64,000 nucleotides of DNA from Nemertoderma westbladi (Eukaryota > Xenacoelomorpha > Nemertodermatida > Nemertodermatidae). Below the pieces are notes generated by a model. It ran no database searches. It saw only the letters and a list, made by a program, of their open reading frames with translations, and was not told the origin of the DNA. Of the stretch, positions 58,300 to 64,000 are shown piece by piece. The stretch spans positions 1 to 64,000 of the forward strand of contig JAUCBJ010008959.1 of assembly GCA_032718475.1 (NCBI GenBank), read 5' to 3'. Numbering within the stretch: the first letter of the stretch is position 1; every line of letters starts with the position of its first letter. The translations under genes were made by a program, and so were the position numbers.

Positions 58300-59245
58300 C
58301 TACGCGTAATGACGAAATAATATGGAGTGTTTTAAAGGCTCAATTAAATAATAATTTTAAAATTTATGTAACATTACAGAAAATAATAATAATATTTATA
58401 TATATATAAATATATAATTATAATTAATATTGTATATAGGTGGCATGGCAAACTGTAAGAGAGCCATTAAAAGTTACAAATCATTTGCAAATAAATCCTT
58501 GCATGGTCAGCTTTCTAACAGTAGAAACAATTCACAATAAGGGTTAAGAGTAACTGTGGTGTAACTGGTGCAATATCTACTCAGACAACTTTTTCAAAAG
58601 CTTGTATAGCTAAAGAATGAAAGCGAAAATAAAAATTCTGGCTCACTCAGCAAGGAGGTGGGAGGTGAAACTATCTCCCTTTCAAATAAGGTAAAGCAAT
58701 GGCCAAACAATACAAACCCTTTCTTTCGGACTATTTTTAATGCCAAAATTTGGCTAGTTGACCACCACGGACTGCCAGTCAGACAGACTGCTTACTATGA
58801 CTGCATTAAGCATATTGTATTTTTAGATACTTTTTGGTTGGTCTTTATTATTTCGAGTTCATTTAGATATTTTTACAAATTTTTATCAGTTAAAACATTT
58901 CACCCAAAGGACATACATAAAGGCTCCTCTGCACCTCCGTAGACTGTATGTATACCTTCCACCCGGTTTCTCTATTCTTTCTTTCTCAAAATGTTCTTAC
59001 CTACATTTCAATAACCACAGCGTTTTCTTTATTAACATTATCAGACTAGTTCATTCAGAGACCTACCTACCAGACCTTGTCCATTGCCCTGTAAATTGTA
59101 CTTGTCATAAAGAAACCCTAGTAATCGATTTCTCCCATAGGTGCTTACCAGTGTATCACTGTATCAGACTGTTCCCAGAAATATTTCATTTCATGAGAAC
59201 GTTACAACATCTAAAAGCCAAGATCTGCCATTGGTTATGATTCTC
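58300..59245. other. Intergenic, nothing recognised
   Basis: A 94-codon open frame at 58658-58942 has no family resemblance and I do not call it. The rest is AT-rich. Confidence 0.4.
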
Positions 59246-60553
59246 CTAGCCAACACGAAATCTTAAAACAAATACAGCAATTAAAGAGAAAATAAAAGGC
59301 AACCCCAAAAGACTGAGAAGCGAACAAGCTGCTTGCATTCCAAAGTGATCATTGAGAAATCCACCACAAATGGGACCTATGATAATTCCAATAGACAATG
59401 ACATTCGCAACATTTGTTGGAGAAGAGATCTGGTGTCAACATTGTCTGGGTAACCACAAACATTCACAGCCAGTTGTGTTTGCGTTTCCAGTGCCGGGCT
59501 CAAGTATAAACCTGTACCAAATCCAAGGAGAGCGCATCCAGTAACAGAGACGGGCAGATAATGAGGTAAACCGAGAAGTTCTGTAGGGCCTATTAGTTGC
59601 ATTCCTAATGCTACTACCATAACTCCTAATACAGTTGGTATGATAGTCTTCATTTTTTTCATTATTAAACTCATTATTACACCTGTAAACAATTGAAAAC
59701 TAGGAAGTATCATATATATCCGACCAATATTGTATTGGTTCACATTGTAAGTGTGATGAATGTAGGCAGCATAGTTCGCCACTGCAAATGATGTCTGCAT
59801 TACCCAATACATGTACAAAATAAACATAAGAGTTACTGCTGGATTCTTCAGAACCCCAAGATAGGTTGGTCTGTCTTTCATTAGATTTACATCTGTCTTG
59901 AATGTAAGCTGGTGACTCTATCCAACAGTAAAGGAGTATAATGAGAAACATCAAACCTGATATTATAAATGGGAATTCAAAACCCAAAGCAGCAAAAACT
60001 GTTGAACCAAATACTGGTGCTACCATGTAACCAAGGCTGCTAGAAACTACAGATACACTGGCTAATAATGTTCTTTGTGTGGGCCACACTTCCATCAATA
60101 TACTGAATGAATATATAAAACTGATGTTGAGTCCAACAGCTTCGATGATGCGAAGTGAAAAACAAACAAATATATATAATCCATTACTATGGTTAGGAAT
60201 ATATTCTACAAACCCAAATGCTAACTGGGAAACACTCCAATGATTCCAAATAGACCCAAAGAGATATGAGTTCGCCAATTGTTGATAGAATGAGGGCAAG
60301 TAATAAAAATTGTCAGTCTCACCATTGAAAACGTTGAAAGTAATGCACCAATCAGAGTCTTTGACCAACCTCGTTCTTCAACAACAATTGGAAAGAAAGT
60401 CTCCAATAGATTATGACACCAACCTGATATCATTTGATACATCAACAACATGACCACTAACATATAAAGTCTCCAGCCCTTTTGGTGACCATTATTATAT
60501 GGACGACTTATATTAATTGAACTTGAGTTTTTGTGATCATCTTCATCTGACAT
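59246..60553 (-). pseudogene. Major-facilitator transporter, SLC18B1-like, two frameshifts
   Basis: A membrane transporter with MFS architecture encoded without introns in three consecutive frames. Part 1 (60553-about 60235): hydrophilic N-terminus MSDEDDHKNSSS, first helix, then VVEERGWSKTLIGALLSTFS. Part 2 (to about 59895): FGFVEYIPNHSNGLYIFVCF, then LRIIEAVG, SVVSSSLGYMVAPVFGSTVF and GFEFPFIISGLM, the pattern of SLC18B1/vesicular-type MFS proteins. Part 3 (to 59246): GVLKNPAVTLMFILYMYWVM, GFGTGLYLSPAL, SLSIGIIIGPICGGFLNDHF and a final helix. Length (about 430 aa after ignoring shifts) fits the family. One-base shifts lie near 60230 and near 59895. They could be sequencing errors or true lesions. 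The substrate cannot be inferred. Confidence 0.82.
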
Positions 60554-60899
60554 TATCCTCGGTGTGTGTATACCTATAGTATCAAGTGGTGGATCAAGAG
60601 TCTTTGCAGTTCCTAAGATATTCTACAACCTGGAATGTGAAGAAGCTGTGGAGGTTGCATTATAATGCGTAGATGTTGTTGGAAATGTGGAAATATATTT
60701 CAAACATCCAAAGGATATTACATGTAAAAGATTTATTGAAATTTCCCATTGCCTTTAAAGTTCTTATAGGTAACCTGTCCATTTTCTTGCTTGCTACCCT
60801 TACATTGATAGACTTTAGAATAGCTCTGGTACAAATTATGGCTAGAGTATTATAGAACTACATTTGTAAAACTTATGTCATTGTTACCTTGGCAACATT

Positions 60900-61310
60900 G
60901 AAGAGTTCTAGAACAATAGAAAAGTATTACATACTATTCTAGAACATAAATAAAATAAAAAATATAATGTTCTAGAATAATATATAGCTATACGTTTAAG
61001 TAGCTAGTAAATTTAGAAAAATATTCAATTTGGTAGCTAAATTTATTAATAAATAAATAATATAAATAGATGATTTTTTTAAATATTACTAGCTATTTTA
61101 AATTTGAAACATAACTAGCTATATGTTCTAAAAAAAAGACATAAATAAATAAATTACATAAATAAAATAAAAAATATAATGTTCTAGAATATATAGCTAG
61201 TTTTTACATTTTAAAATAGCTAGTAAATTTTAAAAAATATTCAATATATTATATATAATATATATATATAATAATATAAAATATTTGTTATTTTTTATGT
61301 ATCGTAGGAA
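60900..61310. repeat. TTCTAGAA cluster, right of the transporter
   Basis: Perfect TTCTAGAA at 60906, 60938, 60970 and 61182, with ACTAGCTAT/ATAGCTAG motifs and long AT tracts (61245-61275). It lies 350-750 bp upstream of the transporter start, which is transcribed away from it. Confidence 0.6.
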
Positions 61311-61613
61311 ATTAATTAGTTACGCTTTTTCGCTGCAGCTTTAAGTGTGTACCTTTAAGTGGTACATTAATTTATTATTATTTCAATACCCATATTACTT
61401 CATCAGCATACGATGCGTTGGCGTTGTATCACACATAAGTACCGATTTTGGGATAGAATTGCTCAATTCTAATCTGTATTTAATAACTGAGCCTCGTCCA
61501 GCGCGATGGCCCCACGAACGTGTAATCTGTTATAATAAAGAAAGCAAAAAAAGAACTACTTTCTGATCCAGAACATTTTTACAAAGTACACCATGTCAAT
61601 GTCCATGTCCATG

Positions 61614-61954
61614 TCCAAATATGTAACAATATCTGAATTGCGTTGAGAAACAGCTGAGATTCAGGCGTTCAAAGATTGCAAGAATTATTGTTCGCTGCAG
61701 GCCATTTATTCTATCTAATAAATACACGAAATTCTAGAACGTGTTATTTATTTTATGAGTTGGTTGGCAACAGCAGTATTCCTATCCAATATATCTATTG
61801 CGTAGATATTCATACATAAACAAAATGTTCCAGAACATCGTTGATTTATTAAATAGAATAAATTGCCTTCAGCGAAGGATAATTATTGCAATCTTTGAAC
61901 GCCTATATCTCAGCTGTTTCTCAACGAAATTCAGATATTGTTACATATTTGGAA
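61614..61954. repeat. Long imperfect palindrome, 145-bp arms
   Basis: AACAATATCTGAATTGCGTT through GGCGTTCAAAGATTGCAA, TTCGCTGCAGGC.ATTTATT and the TTCTAGAAC-containing segment at 61614-61758 is the inverse of 61808-61954 at about 85 percent. The loop is about 50 bp. No gene. Probably a MITE or foldback element. Confidence 0.85.
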
Positions 61955-62184
61955 TCCTTGCAACGCAAGCTTTTTAATGATATGAAAGATTCTTCACTAA
62001 TGTGAAGAATGGCCACGATACGGAGGGTGCGATTTCGCAAAAGACACTTTTTTAAAACGCTTATAAAAAAAATTTAAAGGCAAAATCGACAATTCCGGCT
62101 TCACGGGGTCATCGACGGTGAGTGGAACTAGTTATGTTTCAAATTTCAAGCAATATGATAAAGATTTGTAGAAAAATAACTCGT
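61955..62184. other. Spacer before LINE-A copy
   Basis: No supported feature. Confidence 0.4.
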
Positions 62185-64000
62185 CAGCAGATGATAGTGG
62201 CAATGGTGGAATTGGTCTATTGATGAATCCAACTGCACATGCAGCATTGGACAAAATAGACCAAATCTCTAACCGCATCATCCGTTGCCACTTCTCATGT
62301 TCTGGAAAACTGGCTAAGAAGTTTCCTAAGGTGGTTCTGATTGTGTGCTACTCTCCAACTAGTGTTGCCCCTGTAGAGGAGGTGGACAATTTCTACCACA
62401 ATCTACAAGCAGCTACTGATGGAGTGGATCAGCATGCATTCTTAACATTCCTGGGAGACTTTAATGCAAGTCTGCATCAATCACCTACATCGCCCTGGGT
62501 CTATAGCAATAGTGTTAACCGAAATTCTGTCCATCTTCAGGATTTTATCTCTGGAAATGGATTGTTTTCGGCTGGAACCCAGTTCAAGAAGCGAACTGGA
62601 AAGCTATGGACTCATAGTGGACCCAGTGGTCACAAGTCCCAGATAGACCATATTCTGTTTCGTAGGAAATACAGGAGCTCTATACAAGACTGTAATGCAT
62701 TTACACTTCGACCCTTCTCCAGTGATCACCGCCTTATTGTGGCCAAGGTAAGACTTAGTCTGCGTGCTAGCAGAACAACGAAATCTGCCTTACCGCGGCA
62801 TGACTGGTCCTCTCTGTTGCAACAGCCAAGTGTGAGATCCAGCTTCACACTACAGCTGAGCAACAGGTATGAGGCTCTTGCCTCTGAGGCGGCAGATCAC
62901 TGTGAGGGCTATACTGCCTTTACAGAAGCAGTTAAGTTAGCAGCTGCAGAAACAGTTCCTGTATACCCTCGAAACAGGAAAAGGGCCCCCTAGACTGACA
63001 ACAAAATTCAGAAGTGCCGAAATGACCTTCATAAAGCGCAGAAAGAGTCCCGACTCAAACAGACTACAGCGGCCAAGAATGCAGTTAAGGCTGCATCTAG
63101 GTCCCTGAACAGGCAGTACTCTGTTAATCTACAGGAGCTAATAAACCAACAGGTTGATGCCATCAATGATGCTGACGACAGCAGGCAATCATCCCAGGCA
63201 TGGAAATCGATCAATCTGCTTACTGGGCGGAAAAGCCAACCAACCACCAAGGTTAAGGCTGAATCACCAGCCGATCGCCTCAATGGTTGGAAAGCCCACT
63301 TTGAAAAGCTCCTCAATAATGACAGGGTATTGCCTGATAACTTTATAGAAGTAAAAGTGTCTGAGTCTGTACTCCCAGATATTCCCATTGGCGATATCTC
63401 CTTTGCAGAAGTGAAGGCTGCTGCAAAGAGCATTAAGACCAATCGTGCCAGTGGAGTAGATGGTGTTCCCCCTGAGGTCTTTAAAATACCTGAGTGTTTA
63501 AAGCTCATCTATCCCATCATAGTAGACATGTACCGAACAACAAGAGTCCCACAAGAAATGAAAACAAATAAGTTGGTGCCAGTTCCCAAGAAGGGCAACC
63601 TAACACTCTATGGTTCTTTTCGGGGAATCTCATTGATCTCGATTGCTGCAAAGTTATACAATAGGATTCTATTAAATCGCATCAGGGATCCCATTGAGAG
63701 ACTGCTACGTGGAAATCAGAATGGGTTCCGCAAAGGTTGTGGGACCATGGAGCCCATTTTGGCACTTAGAAGGATAATTGAAGAATTATCAAAAAAGAAA
63801 GACAGGCATCTGGCTGTTATCTTTGTTGACTTCTTCAAGGCTTTTGATTCAGTCTCTCGGTCACGTATGTTCAGCATACTTTCATTATATGGGATTCCTG
63901 ATGAAATTATTGCAGCAATCAGATCAGTATACGATGGTTCGACAACATTTGTGTCTACTGTTGACGGTGACACAGAACCATTTGAAGTGTTATGGGGCGT
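62185..64000 (+). mobile_element. LINE-A copy, plus strand, cut by the window end
   Basis: Similarity starts at CGTCAGCAGATGATAGTGGC, inside the endonuclease, so it is 5' truncated. It continues almost identically to the full-length copy up to the window edge in the RT domain, at a position equivalent to about 54185 in the full-length copy. Confidence 0.93.
62220..64000 (+). pseudogene. LINE-A ORF2 (endonuclease/RT), one stop, partial
   Basis: The frame reads MNPTAHAALDKIDQISNRII, FLGDFNASLHQSP, QIDHILFRRKYRSS and FSSDHRLIVAKV. A TAG at 62991-62993 replaces the TGG (Trp) found in the other copies (AP-W-TDNKIQ). It stays open after that through IFVDFFKAFDS to the window end. GFRKGCG replaces GFRKGRG near 63740. 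The 5' truncation removes the first third of the endonuclease. Confidence 0.92.

Noticed and set aside
58658-58942. 94-codon plus-strand ORF
   Set aside because: No recognisable domain, no splice context and AT-driven composition.

Overview
This 64 kb window is AT-rich, intron-containing animal DNA dominated by mobile elements. The best host-gene anchor is a two-exon THIK-type (KCNK12/13-like) potassium channel, which is a metazoan family. Scattered TAGGCCTA palindromes, several tRNA-derived SINEs, a P-like THAP transposon, hAT, Merlin-like and piggyBac-like elements and RTE-like LINEs fit a marine invertebrate. I cannot name the species; an echinoderm or similar invertebrate is only a guess.

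Layout. 0-3.6 kb: two 5'-truncated copies (minus strand) of one LINE family, called LINE-A here. 5.3-7.1 kb: the THIK channel (minus). 7.4-13 kb: a small MITE, two SINE copies and weak exon-like segments. 13.4-15.5 kb: a complete P-like transposon with 62-bp perfect terminal inverted repeats and an 8-bp target duplication, carrying a disabled THAP transposase. 15.6-18.5 kb: a SINE, unidentified exon-like segments, a MITE and a proline-rich exon holding a 23-C homopolymer. 19.7-26.5 kb: remains of a second LINE, a hAT (ZMYM1-like) transposase and a Merlin-like transposase. 26.7-36.5 kb: a SINE, a CR1/L2-type LINE fragment, a 660-bp duplicated segment, then a dense zone of tandem and inverted repeats, including an array built on the near-palindrome GAACTTAGTTC. 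36.8-38.6 kb: an intronless secreted serine carboxypeptidase (S10) with one premature TGA. 39.7-44.6 kb: LINE-A debris around a 30-bp minisatellite, a broken TIGAR-like phosphatase exon and a MITE with a 52-bp satellite. 46.4-52.6 kb: a large inverted repeat interrupted by an old LINE-A copy and a piggyBac-like insertion. 53.2-57.0 kb: a full-length LINE-A copy with a 52-bp target duplication. 59.2-60.6 kb: an intronless major-facilitator transporter (SLC18B1-like) with two frameshifts, flanked by clusters of TTCTAGAA. 62.2-64.0 kb: another LINE-A copy (plus strand), cut by the window end.

The host genes (K+ channel, carboxypeptidase, phosphatase, transporter) show no operon-like or pathway link. 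Three of the four recognisable ones are broken by a stop or frameshift, so they may be decaying copies or carry assembly errors. All family names come from reading the translated sequence; no database search was run.
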